Source: Hanleya hanleyi
Taxonomy: Eukaryota > Mollusca > Polyplacophora > Lepidopleurida > Hanleyidae
Direction of reading: 5' to 3'
DNA: 64,000 nt
Assembly: GCA_036873755.1 (NCBI GenBank)
Contig: JAVTVY010018702.1
Location: 1-64,000, forward strand
Below are positions 54,085 to 64,000 of this stretch, piece by piece. Both the position numbers and the translations under genes were made by a program. Numbering within the stretch: the stretch's first letter is position 1; every line of letters starts with the position of its first letter. A model generated the notes under the pieces. That model ran no database searches and was not told the DNA's origin. It saw only the letters and a list, made by a program, of their open reading frames with translations.

Positions 54085-54300
54085 AGTGAGTGAGTGAATA
54101 GGATTTAACGTCGCTTTCAACAATATTTCAGCCATATTACGACGAACCAACTAAGCACCTCCCAGCCAAGTTGCGTTCCTGTTGCTTCAAAGAATAAATC
54201 TTTGAAGCAACATGGAACCAGATACCCGCCATCCCCCCTATATAACACTGAGGACAGCACAAGGCACAGACGGGACGTTTACATTGGTGCAGTAAAGACA
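54085..54300 (+). repeat. Gastropod SINE-like module, + orientation
   Basis: Begins gtgagtgagtgagtga, then 'aacgtcgctttcaacaata', 'acgacgaaccaactaagca' and 'gttgcgttcctgttgcttc'. Reverse-complement relative of 3785-3955. Confidence 0.75.
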
Positions 54301-54680
54301 AGTGCAATTACAGTGCTAGAAACTACATTATTAAGTTCCTGCTGCTTCTCAACAAAGTGTGTTGAAGCAAGAGGAACAAGTTTCTGTTTCTGAAGCAATA
54401 CACGTGAACGCCAGCGGACACTTCTTCGAAAGTATGCCAAGGCACATTCCATGAGACACCACAGCCTTTAGAATAGGTGGCCGGTAGAACCCATATAGCT
54501 ACTCGTACCGGTATATTTCCGTACTGGTAATATTACATTCACCATAGCCAATGTCATCCAACTCTCATTTTATTAGCTACTCATTAAAGTTAAATATTGA
54601 CCTTAACAAGTGTAGCAAAAATCATTTTCACCCCAGAATTGTACATTTGATCAAGCTTATGTTTATTTATCCCTTTTCAG

Positions 54681-54984
54681 GTGGGCCTTTCTGGAGACGC
54701 TGGGTTTCTTTTCATTTCTGGGAGTCCTCCTCCTTCAGGCTGGGGGGTATAGGATTGAATTGGCCATGTGTGTCGTCACGGTTATCTCCATCAGTATGCT
54801 GTGTTATGTCGTCTCGGATCTGGATTCTCCATTCAGTGGATTTTTTCGAGTCGATCTGAGCGTTTTCCCCGATGTTATACGCAGGCTGGAGACTATGTAC
54901 GAAAACACAATAAATGGAGACTTGTCAATTGTAGCATACCCAGCAAAACAAAGCAAGAAGTCCAAAAACAAACGAGTCAATTGA
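54681..54984 (+). CDS. Host gene exon 4: DUF4239 C-terminal part and stop
   Basis: After acceptor cccttttcag the first base completes the Lys codon of exon 3, then WAFLETLGFFSFLGVLLLQ. Two hydrophobic helices (about residues 701-718 and 724-745) lead into DLDSPFSGFFRV, the LDxPFSG motif that closes DUF4239 domains. The frame ends NKRVN-stop at 54984 after a short Lys-rich tail. Residues 699-798 of the model. The match of a third, independent splice phase and the domain continuity strongly support linking this exon to those 24 kb upstream. Confidence 0.8.
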
Positions 54985-57680
54985 CGAAGGCTCACCAATC
55001 ACCACGGCTATTATTCCTCTATACAATTCTCGCCTGGGAGCTATTTCGGTTTTTCGGTCGTCTTTCGTCAGTCAAAATATTTAAGGATGTCCGCTGCTGG
55101 TAAATCAAAGTAATTAAGATTTTGAATAATGCGTGTTGTTGCATTCATAATTGTGTAATATAAGGGAAAACAAAGAAAAACATATAGGTTGGTGTGTATT
55201 TTTTAGCTGCAGGCAACGTCATGTGGACTGACCCATGCTTCATTTGATAACTCAGAAAACATAGGGAATAGCCCTAGTTTTGAAGCACATTCATGAAATA
55301 TTCATAATAATAGTATTTAAATTTTTCTTATATTCTAACTTTTTGCAGAGAATCCCAATGTCTATCAAAATTTATCAAATTGGATGGATGTTGCTGTGCA
55401 AAATTTTCGGCTAGAAGGCTTTTAAAGGAAAAACTATCTCTTGGCCTAGAAGAGGGAGATAACCCAATAGGAAAAGCAGGCAAAATGGCCGCCAAAGCCA
55501 AAAATCACCAGCGGACATCCTTAACCTATGGTTGAGTTTTGATCCTGCTGGTCTGTGTAAAAGGTTTAGTATGACTTGGCCAGCTGGCAGGATATGACCC
55601 TGCCTGGCACAGAATCAAGTTGAATTAGATTAATTCAGTTATTACTATAGGGTATTGACATATATCCTGTATACATTTCATAATGTTAATTTCCTTTTTC
55701 GGGAAAGTAATTAATCTAGTAAGTTTACGAGTATGGCAAGCCGGTTTGGTATTTATTCATTTATTTTTGAGATCAAAGATTCTTTTTTTTATATCAAAAA
55801 TAATTTTGCGCCGTTTTGGTATTTATTAGTTTATAAGTTGAAACCAAAAAAAATCTTTTTTTTGATATCAAAGTCTACTTTTATATCAGAAATCGTTTCT
55901 TTTTAAATCAATGCAATTCTTGCAAAAATTATTTTTTGGATATCAAAAATAAAGTTTATTTTTGATATCAAAGACAGATTTTTGGGGTATTAAAAATAAC
56001 TGAATACATACCAAAACGGCTCGCCATATGCGAGAGCCTTGGGTCTGTTCTGTTCTTTGTTGCAACCCTTATCACCAGGTATGCGATTTAAGATAAACAC
56101 TCCCCACCTTAAGTAAAAGGCTTGTGGACTTTTGTCGAGAGAAAATCAATACATTACATGTAGGACATCACCATTCGCAATGGAGCTTCGGTACATGAAA
56201 CAGGTGGATCATGACGTTTAATACAGATAGAATTAAAACGTGATTTAAAACGTGATATGGTATAAATATAACAAAAAGGGTTGTCATTTTGTATATTTCA
56301 ATTTGGTATACACGCTGGAAAAAAAATTATGCGTAGTCAACCATTTATTTTGTAGACTGTACACTAATTAAACTGTACAGACATTAGACAATTTGGTCAA
56401 TCGATCTTCTGGGATTGTCGCACAAGAAGCCACGGTATATGGGCCACTGATCTCACAATGGTACACCGAAAATTGGTACAAAGATACTGGGCTACGATTC
56501 TTAATTCTTTCCTTTTTCATGAGCTGAGCCTTCTCTGGCAAGTCGTTATATCATTGTGGAAATCACCCGGGATTAACGCGAAATCCATGAAATATCTTTG
56601 TAGTCAGAAAATCTGCATGTGTAGTCCTATGACTTTTGTCAAATTACACCAATAACTTATGCATTAACAATGTGATCAATGTGTTTCAGGAGATTAGTAG
56701 TATAGAAAGGTAAAATCTGCAACGGGAGAAGTTGAGTCGTAAATGTGGGTGTTGTAACTTCACTTCCGGACGTTGCATTGCTATGGCAACGACCTTTGAT
56801 CCTTGACCACGAGATTACTTGTGGTCACAACTGGTAGGTGGATGCAAATATAGAATTCCGGAAACCCCCTAAATGTGGAAAAATGGACTACCAAATCATG
56901 TGAAAAAGCGGGTGGAGCCATATGTGGACCGCATGAGTCGTGCAGGGTGGGAGCGATCACTGATGTCGGTCACATGACGAATGGGTTTATATACAAAACA
57001 AGAATAACCCCAAAAATCCGGAAAAAGGGCCTTAACTGTGCTTAAAGCCCTGAAAAACTGACATTACACTGATGTTCTTGTACAAGGTTGGGGTGTGCAT
57101 GGGCTGACACTGCAGGGGCAGACTAAAACTGGGGTATGCGCAGTAGAGAAAGCACATTGCGCACTTTGCACATCTCTATACACCCTATACAACCCATAGG
57201 TGTGGACCTTGGGCTGGATCCTCCAGAGAAGACTGACATCATTAGTAGGAGAGATATCATCAGTATGAGAGACGGGCACTCGGATGGATGAATTACACCC
57301 CCCTATGCACTAACCCACATGTGGGGTGTTGTAGGTGGAGGACGATGGGTCGGTCTAGCCTGGCAGGGTTACCTCCTCTATAGGGTACCGGGTAGAGAAT
57401 GTGACGAAAGTGTGAGTGATTGAGTGAACGAGAAATTAGTGAGCGAGCGATTGAGTGGTCATACTAGGTCATATGTGACCATCAGAGTCAGTCTGTCTGT
57501 AGCCACCCTCCGAGCAACACCATGTCGTGTACGTATACTTACTTTGTCAGAAGACAATTGTCCGGATAATATGCTCAGACATATTCGGCCGTGGGGTAGA
57601 CCATCCCTGTACGATGACTGTCAGTGGTCGAACAGGGTGTGAAAAGATGTGATGGCTGATCAAATTCTTAGAGGAAGGGC
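54985..57680. other. No gene recognised, except the MITE at 55732-56028
   Basis: Likely includes the 3' UTR of the host gene. No coding segment recognised. 56760-57340 contains scattered 'cctttgatccttgacc' and '-tgatatc' words but no clear structure. Confidence 0.45.
55732..56028. mobile_element. 297-bp MITE filled with palindromic 'tttgatatcaaa' words
   Basis: Ends TATGGCAAGCCGGTTTGGTA and the reverse complement of 'taccaaaacggctcgccata' match over about 37 bp with few differences. The interior repeats GATATC-centred words (near 55795, 55868, 55935, 55962). A related end (tatggcaagctgtttcggta) occurs at 59432 with an interior of CATATG-centred words. Confidence 0.75.
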
Positions 57681-57684
57681 CCGG

Positions 57685-57980
57685 TGGCAGCCCACCTACT
57701 TTACACCCAGGTCATGTGGACAAAGAATGCATGCTTCGTCCAAGGCATTTCTCAAGATATCGATCAAGCATACTTCAACCAAGAGCAGACCAACATGGTA
57801 GTACTGGATGATCTGATGGGTGCTGACAAGGACAATTAAATCATTGACGACGTGTCCAAAGGATCCAATCACCGGAATCTGTCAGTGATTTATTTGACCC
57901 AGAAACTCTTTCCTTCAGGGCAGGCATGCAGAGATATTGCCTTGAACTGCCAATACGTTGTGTTGCTCTGGATGTAAAGT
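57685..57980 (+). pseudogene. Remnant of a second Polinton-type packaging ATPase
   Basis: The + frame shows CFVQGISQDIDQAYFNQEQT, then a Walker B-like MVVLDDLMG, a TAA at 57837-57839, then SKGSNHRNLSVIYLTQKLF and ALNCQYVVLLWM-stop. The order LDDLM, then KGSxHRNLSVIYLxQ, then LNxxYxVL is the conserved core of the FtsK/HerA ATPase of Polintons and related viruses. The Walker A part upstream and the C-terminal FNNP block downstream are not recognisable. It differs from the ATPase at 44041-44651, so it comes from a different element lineage. Confidence 0.78.
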
Positions 57981-59425
57981 TTATTTTTTCATCCACTTGC
58001 CAGTCACATGACTATGTGACCTCAAGGTCAAAGGTCGTTGACATGGCAACCCAAGTGCAAAATTCAACCCTCCCCATTTTATGCTTCAATTCCGTCTTCT
58101 CACTCTTATTGATCGCACAGTGCTCCTCCTGGAAGTGCACACTGATGTACATGTGCTATGACCTGGAAGTTACCTCATTGCGCATGAGCGATGACCTGTA
58201 GATGACATCACCAGAAGAGACTTCATCACCGGAAGCGACGTCACAACCCATCACATTTCCAACCCCTCAAATGATACCAGATTTCTTATTTCTGTAGTAC
58301 TCACACTGTGCCATACAGGCTGATATCGTAGAATCTCACATTTTGTAGCAGACAATAAGGCCGTGTCGGTTAGAGCACCGGTCCTGTTGCTGTTGGTTTT
58401 TAATCCGGTGTATATTGAATTGCTCCTGGAACACATGGACGACGGTTACGCAGACAAGGGTCATTCATTTAGGACAAAAGGACAGCTTCAGACAAGGTAC
58501 AAGGGTTTAAGTCCTTTCAAACCGTTATGTGATTTTCTACTTGTCCGTGTAATGTACCTTGGATTTTCCTGGTGGCCTCCGACACCGAGGCTGGGGCTCT
58601 GCATATTGGCTATTAATTTATGTTTATGCATGATTGCATGTATTAATTTAAATGTAATGAATGTGTTCTCAGTGAGCCGAACCCATGTAGTACAGGCAGA
58701 CATTCTATAAAGGCAATCATATAACCTGCTCTCATTTTGTGTGAGATGTGCCCATATAGGTTAGAGTATCTATCCTGTATGGCCAGGCTGTTGGTTTTAC
58801 TATGTGAACACTATTTGTGTGATTTTCTATTTGGAAGCAAGGTGTTGTGTGACAAATTTTAGAGTAAAGCATTTTATTTATTCCTTAACTGTTATGGTAT
58901 TTAAATAAATATTACAATATTCATATCTGTGATACTTTCACTTTTTTCATGCCCAAACAATGGTATGCCACACGTGAGTGCCAACAGTGATATGTAATAA
59001 TGGTACAATAAAGTCTGACGTTTCTTACCGTTATTGTCGGGGGCCACAATTATAGGTGCTAGTCACCTGTGTGGCCTTCCTGACGAATATCAAAGACGAA
59101 TAAATAAAAGTTATTCGGAAAAGACTGCTTGTTTCAAGATTTGTAGACTCACATTTTCGCACAGACAATGAAAACAACTATTCTGATGATAGTCAAACCC
59201 CTGGATGGTCACACACTAGGTTACAAGAGTTTAATAAAACAGATCTTGTGATAAAACAAACCGGATGATTATTCAGCATTCATGGTGGAACAAGTGGGCT
59301 GTACCAATTTAAAGTCAATGCCTTTTAGGCTTAGCAATGCCTAGGCAACTTTCTTTCAACTGAAACTGAACAAAACATTAAAAGGGTGGTCGAAAACAAT
59401 GCCGGCGTATTGACAAGAAGTCCCC
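57981..59425. other. No gene recognised
   Basis: Short ORFs up to 115 codons without motifs. 'gacctcaaggtcaaaggtcg' (58017) recalls 'gaccttgacctttgacct' words at 59670-59985 and the 8.4-8.9 kb repeat. Confidence 0.45.
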
Positions 59426-59429
59426 GCCG

Positions 59430-59645
59430 TATGGCAAGCTGTTTCGGTATTTAATCGGTTATTCAACATATGTTGAAAACTTTTGCACCTATGTCAAAAA
59501 GTTTTCAACATATGTATAAAACTTTTCATCATATGTCTAAAAGTGCGGATTTATTCCACATATGTGCAAAAGTTTTCAACATGTGTGAAATAGTTAATTT
59601 ATTTAACATATGTGTAAAACTTCAACATATGTGTACAACTTTTTT
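59430..59645. repeat. Repeats of 'acatatgt..aaaacttttcaac' after a MITE-like end
   Basis: Starts with the TIR-like tatggcaagctgtttcggta, then about nine CATATGT-centred words spaced 20-25 bp, mostly with 'aaaacttttcaa'. No matching right end was found before 59645, so the element may be truncated. Confidence 0.7.
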
Positions 59646-61140
59646 CAAGTTAGTCATCAGTTACATGTGTAATATGACCTTGACCTTTCTGTCCTTTTGA
59701 CCTCAAAGTAATTAGGGTTATTCTCTGCTCAACATGCAAGGTAGGCCTCAAGTTTTGAACCAATTCTGGACATGGAACATGGAGATTTCTCATTTTGTAC
59801 AGGTTCTCTGGCTTGAGTGAACTCGACCTTTGACCTGTTGACCTAAACATAAAATAACTTTCTTCTTTAACCCATTGGCACTATATACCCAATGTTTGGG
59901 ACCGATTGATGAACTGGATCTGGATATTTCCCTTTTTTTAAGATCTTCTAGCCTAAGTGACCTTGACCTTTGACCTAGTTACCTCAACATCAATAGCAAG
60001 AAAGCTATTCCCCAATTATACATTCAGTTAAAATTTGGAGCAAATAGAATAAATAGTTTTCATGTTATGGTGTTAACAAGAAAAAGTGACGCACACACAC
60101 ATACAAACAGTGATTCTATATCCCCTGATCAGGGTCCGGCGAGGGATAAAAAGACGAAGCCATCGAAAAATACCTATTTCCAAACATGTTGGAAATTTGG
60201 AGATGATTGGTTGATGAGAAAGAAGAATCCGTGTTTGCCATCCTTTCGATGCAATTGGATGCCTTCTGTATGTCCAACGATGAAACTGCTTATTGTAGGC
60301 AGATTGCACAGTGTATTATTAACCCATGAAACTATCACACAAACCGGCATCTCCACACTAATGGCAGCAATAGGGTTCATAGTCGAAACCCTCCCCTCCC
60401 TCGGGCATTTTTGCAGACTATTATTTTAAGATAGCCTGGTATGTGTATTTGTGGAATCTGCCTGTTTGCCAGTACAATTTTGGTGGAATAAAAGTATAGG
60501 CTGTGCGAAGTATACACAGCTTGAGCCTTTTTGCTGATTCCCAAAATGGGGGGTAGGGTGCAATGCAGCCTTATATTTTCTTCACATTCGGGTGTAGCAC
60601 GCTGAATTTTACCATACAGTATGCCGAATGAGTACCTTATCAGCAAAGGAAATAGAAAGTTTTCTGCCCTGAAGAATAATGACGTCACAGTAACGTCATG
60701 TCATCAAATCGTGGTTTTGAGTGATTTTCTTTCGTGCTTATTTTGTACATATGTTAAAACTATTCAATTTATTGATAAAACTGTCCAGATTATCTCCAAT
60801 AATCATTAACTAGTTCGAATAAATTATCTCACATTTGGCAATTGCATGTAATCTGGGGTTAAACATTGAATAAATATGTCCAAAACACGTAACACGTTAG
60901 ATGACTGATTGTGGCACAAGGGTACTCGTGGATCACAATCTGTCGGCAAACCCTTTCATAGGAGCTCATCAACACAATCACATGGCTTCTAGGGCCAGGG
61001 TTATCAAACTATACATTAAAATGCGCTACACTTGCACAATTAACTCACAGAATGCAATAAAACTTATATACGAACACCGGTATTTCTCGTGAAAGCAAAC
61101 AAATGTCCGATACCGAATTTAACTGCTTTGAAGTAAGTCT
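59646..61140. other. No gene recognised
   Basis: Contains 'tgaccttgacctttgacct' repeats (59670-59985). A 120-codon + ORF at 60067-60429 includes YFQTCWKFGDDWLMRKK, which looks protein-like but I cannot place it. Confidence 0.4.
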
Positions 61141-61152
61141 TCCCGCTGAATA

Positions 61153-64000
61153 TTACTCTGTATCACCAAAAATTATGTCGTCAAAACCGACAACTTCTGG
61201 AGCGTCTTCCTCCTCTCCATCGAACTCTTCCTGCTCTTGATATACGTCCACAAGTTCCCTTGTAATCAAGTCCCCTTCTGTCCACTGGAAATCTAATTTT
61301 CCGTCAACTATGCGCCAGCCATGCCCGTTTGGCGTTGGTACATCTGGCATAGCCTGATCTGCTCTGCACCAAACCAAGGCCTGATAGTTAGCCCGCTGTA
61401 TGTGCATCCTCAGCGATGCTCTGCAGGGAGGAAGAAAGCTCAAGTCCACCCCATCACAGTTGGTCAACAGTGCTCCAGTCTTTCGTCTAAACCTCTCCAA
61501 GAACTGCTAGTGACGTAGCCTTTTGATATCACCAGATTTTGAGTTCCTTCTGTACATAATGCAAGTGAATTTCTCTAGTTTCTCATAAATACGGTCATCC
61601 AAGACATATGAGCTTCCTAAAGCAGAAAAGGCATGTAGGAATTTTGGATGATCTTTCAGGACCTTCAAAGGGAGTAGCTTTCGCACGAAAGAACTGGTGG
61701 TGTCACAACCAGAATACGCATGTAGTGCTGGTAGTACCGTACACACATCCTTCCCAACATCTGTAATCACACGATGGACATCAATAAGCCATCTCTTGTT
61801 GCCGACTCCTGTGCCAAATAACACAGGCTGCTGAATATCCTGTGCAAATTTTAGAAGCAGAATATATACATCTGTGTCTGGTGATCTGACAACCAGAGTG
61901 GTCTCTGGGGGCGATTGAGAAGCCATATGCAGGCAGTGTAGGATCATCCTTGTATCCGCTTCTTCTTGAGTTGAACGTAACTCTGCCACATCTTCTGATT
62001 TAGTATTTTTGCCATCTGATCTTTTAAGAGATATGCATTCCTTCTCGCATACGAACAGAATTTCCCTTCCCATCAACTTTGCCGAGTATTCTGGCTTCTG
62101 CCATTGCAGTAAAAGCAGTTGGATGAGTTGCCTCTTGTCAGTTACGTAAAAACTTTTACCAATCACAGGGGACTTTTGTGAGTGCTCCCTTGATCAAGTG
62201 TGCCGCTGATGCCCCTCTATGTGCTCTCTCTGCTTCTTTAATTGACAGATCTACGTATGTATCCGTCACAAAGTCTACACGTTGTACTTTGGAAAGTTGT
62301 TCAAACACACTTGCTGCTAGTTCGCTAAATGTTCCTGGAACTGCTGTCTGGGCTTGCAGAAGGGCATTTCCGTCGATTATGCACTTCATGTCATCGTTGT
62401 TTGGTCGCTGGAAAAGGTTAGACTGTCCTTCAAGGTAGTGCATCAGCTTGGACTTTGTCGAAGAGCCTTCCGCAGTTGCTAAATACCAAGGAATAGGATC
62501 AAGAGGATAGCTCAGTACCTTTTTCATACTGATGTTGTAGCCTACTTAAGAGCCAGCAATACCAGTCGACCAAACACATTTCGCTGTTCCACTACATTTC
62601 GTGATTTACTGTTTGTCCCTGTGACTTTTGCAGACTTTGCTAGTGATGCAAATGTCTTGAGCTTCAGTTTCGTGATTGCTTCATGAAATCCTCTTTCTTT
62701 CTTGACCAGCCTCTCTTGAACAAATGCTTCGTGTGCTTTCTTTCCAATACTCTCGGCTGAAAGGAGATCTTGTTCAACAGCTGATGGTGCTGGTGCACCC
62801 GATGACAGACAATAAAGTACATCTTTGTCATCCACTTCGAATGGATTGACAAAGCCTTTGATGGCATCAACAACCTTGCAGACATCTGCTTCGCTTCGGA
62901 GTATTTTTGATGTCCTTGCGTCCTTGCGAGTCGAACATTCGGGGCTTCCCATCTCAGTCACATCCATGGTGGCCTGGGCATAGTCTGATGGAGAGTGTCG
63001 TGTCATACACCATCTGTAGTATGCACCGTAGTTTCTGCTGAATTCAATTATGCCTCCGTGGGACTTGGCGTGGCGGTTGATTGTTTGCTTTATAGTGAGG
63101 TCAACAGCATTTCTGGATGACTGGATTTCGGACCTATTCACACTGAATCCAATCTTTCTCAAAAGCTCCTCTTCACCCGGATGGGAATGCGACAGGTTCA
63201 GGAGAATCAGCAAATACACCGTTGTGTATCTGGCATAATTTGGTCGATCATAGCTGAAGAATAGGGGACAAAGCTTTTGCAGACAAGTTAGATGTAGACC
63301 CAAGTTGTTCTCTTTCGTTGCTCTGAGAAACATCAAGACAAGTCGCACCTTGTCCATATAGTCCAGCCAAAACTGAGCAGTTTTGCCCATTTCTCACTGG
63401 CGGACCTATTCCTTGAAGCCGTTGTAGAGCATTAATAACTTTATACAGCTGCTGTTGGCCACAGTTTCAGAGATGCGTTCGCAACTTGGGATGAGTGACA
63501 GGTGATGTAGAAGGTCCTTTGCTTCATCTCCAATTGACTGTCCCTCTGATGCCTCGCAAGACTTGATCAGCAAGGGTTCTAAGGCTTCGACAGTCAGCTT
63601 GTGAACACGCAGAGCTCTGTTGTAGTGTTTGCCTGACAGGACTTTGTTAATTGACCCACTAGCACAGATCCCTGCTTCTATTACAATTTCTTCAAAACCG
63701 CTAGACTGAAGTCGCTTGCCAAGTGCACCAAGACATGCACAGGTAGTGTGGAATACACCCATTCTAACAATGACATCTCCAAATACACGGAGATTCTGCC
63801 ACACAAGAGCATACGCTTTTTTCGTGACCGCCAAATCGAAAGTTACGATTGTGTAGTGTTGTCCAACTTCTCTGGATGCCATTTGGGAAATTTTCAACAG
63901 GTGCTGAACGGTGGCATTTTCAGTAATGGGAGTATTTACAGGAGCCATGTAGTCAACAGTGGATAACTTCTCCTTCTCCTCTTTGCTCTTGGCTGTCAGA
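61153..64000 (-). pseudogene. Multi-copy PIN/FEN1-like family gene, disrupted, 5' end outside the window
   Basis: Open stretches on the - strand follow one another: 63990-63406, 63390-62542, 62527-62156, 62166-61507 and 61500-61153. Breaks are TAG and TGA near 63393-63407, a frameshift and stop near 62545, a frameshift near 62160 and a TAG near 61505. Motifs: YTIVTFDLAVTKKAYALVWQ, MGVFHTTCACLGALGKRLQS, GKHYNRALRVHKL, GKTAQFWLDYMDKV, NVFGRLVLL, YPLDPIPWYLATAEG, STQEEADTRMILHCLHMA, VRSPDTDVYILLL, ALHAYSGCDTTSSF and RANYQALVWCRA. The pair EEADTRMILH then SPDTDVYILLL resembles the acidic active site of PIN/XPG-like nucleases. The family is abundant in invertebrate genomes and behaves like a repetitive-element protein; I cannot name its transposon superfamily. 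Confidence 0.7.

Noticed and set aside
60067..60429. 120-codon + ORF with a CWKFGDDW segment
   Set aside because: Looks protein-like for about 30 residues but I could not place it and the rest has no support; left as a remark only.

Overview
The window looks like nuclear DNA of a marine invertebrate, most likely a gastropod mollusc. Intron-split genes, dispersed and tandem repeats with a 'not-seen-in-bacteria' texture, repeats ending in CACTCACTCAC or GTGAGTGAGTGA joined to an 'aacgtcgctttcaacaatat' module, and 'ggccatcttggatttcccc' tandem repeats all point that way. The species-level guess is inference from repeat style only.

One host gene spans most of the window on the + strand. I connect four coding exons (12353-13634, 28445-29092, 30239-30401, 54681-54984) because every splice junction agrees in phase and carries GT..AG ends. 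The predicted 798-residue protein has a signal peptide, a nine-copy 36-residue Ser/Thr/Glu/Pro repeat stalk, a transmembrane helix that is itself split by intron 1, and a DUF4239 (bestrophin-like) multi-pass membrane domain ending in a LDSPFSG motif.

Intron 1 (13.6-28.4 kb) holds repeats, perfect hairpins, an inverted pair carrying an apparently complete hammerhead ribozyme motif (20150-20203), and the 3' tail of a reverse transcriptase (23.4-24.1 kb). Intron 3 (30.4-54.7 kb) holds nested mobile DNA. A broken DIRS-type tyrosine-recombinase retroelement on the - strand runs from about 31.1 to 36.5 kb, and its other end lies at about 53.1-53.5 kb. Within it sits a Polinton/Maverick (adintovirus-like) element, about 36.5-53.1 kb. 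A minisatellite of the host intron lies on both sides of the whole insertion.

The Polinton has terminal inverted repeats that each include a TATA promoter and leader. The left one leads into protein-primed DNA polymerase B (+). The right one leads into a gene encoding a CARD domain fused to PC4-like modules (-). Between them, on the - strand, lie an adenain-type protease, a pVI-like protein, a minor-capsid-like protein, two conserved small structural-type proteins, a packaging ATPase, a membrane protein, an intact retroviral-type integrase with a chromodomain, and a second PC4-like protein. A RING-finger gene (-) and a small acidic gene (+) diverge from a central 1.2-kb inverted repeat. I found no recognisable major capsid protein. 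Most Polinton genes carry frameshifts or stops; the integrase and the second PC4-like gene are open throughout.

The right flank (55-64 kb) contains a MITE family built of palindromic words, a remnant of a second Polinton ATPase (57.7 kb), and a broken PIN/FEN1-like repetitive-family gene running off the window end (61.2-64.0 kb, -). The left flank (1-12 kb) is repeats and unannotatable DNA.
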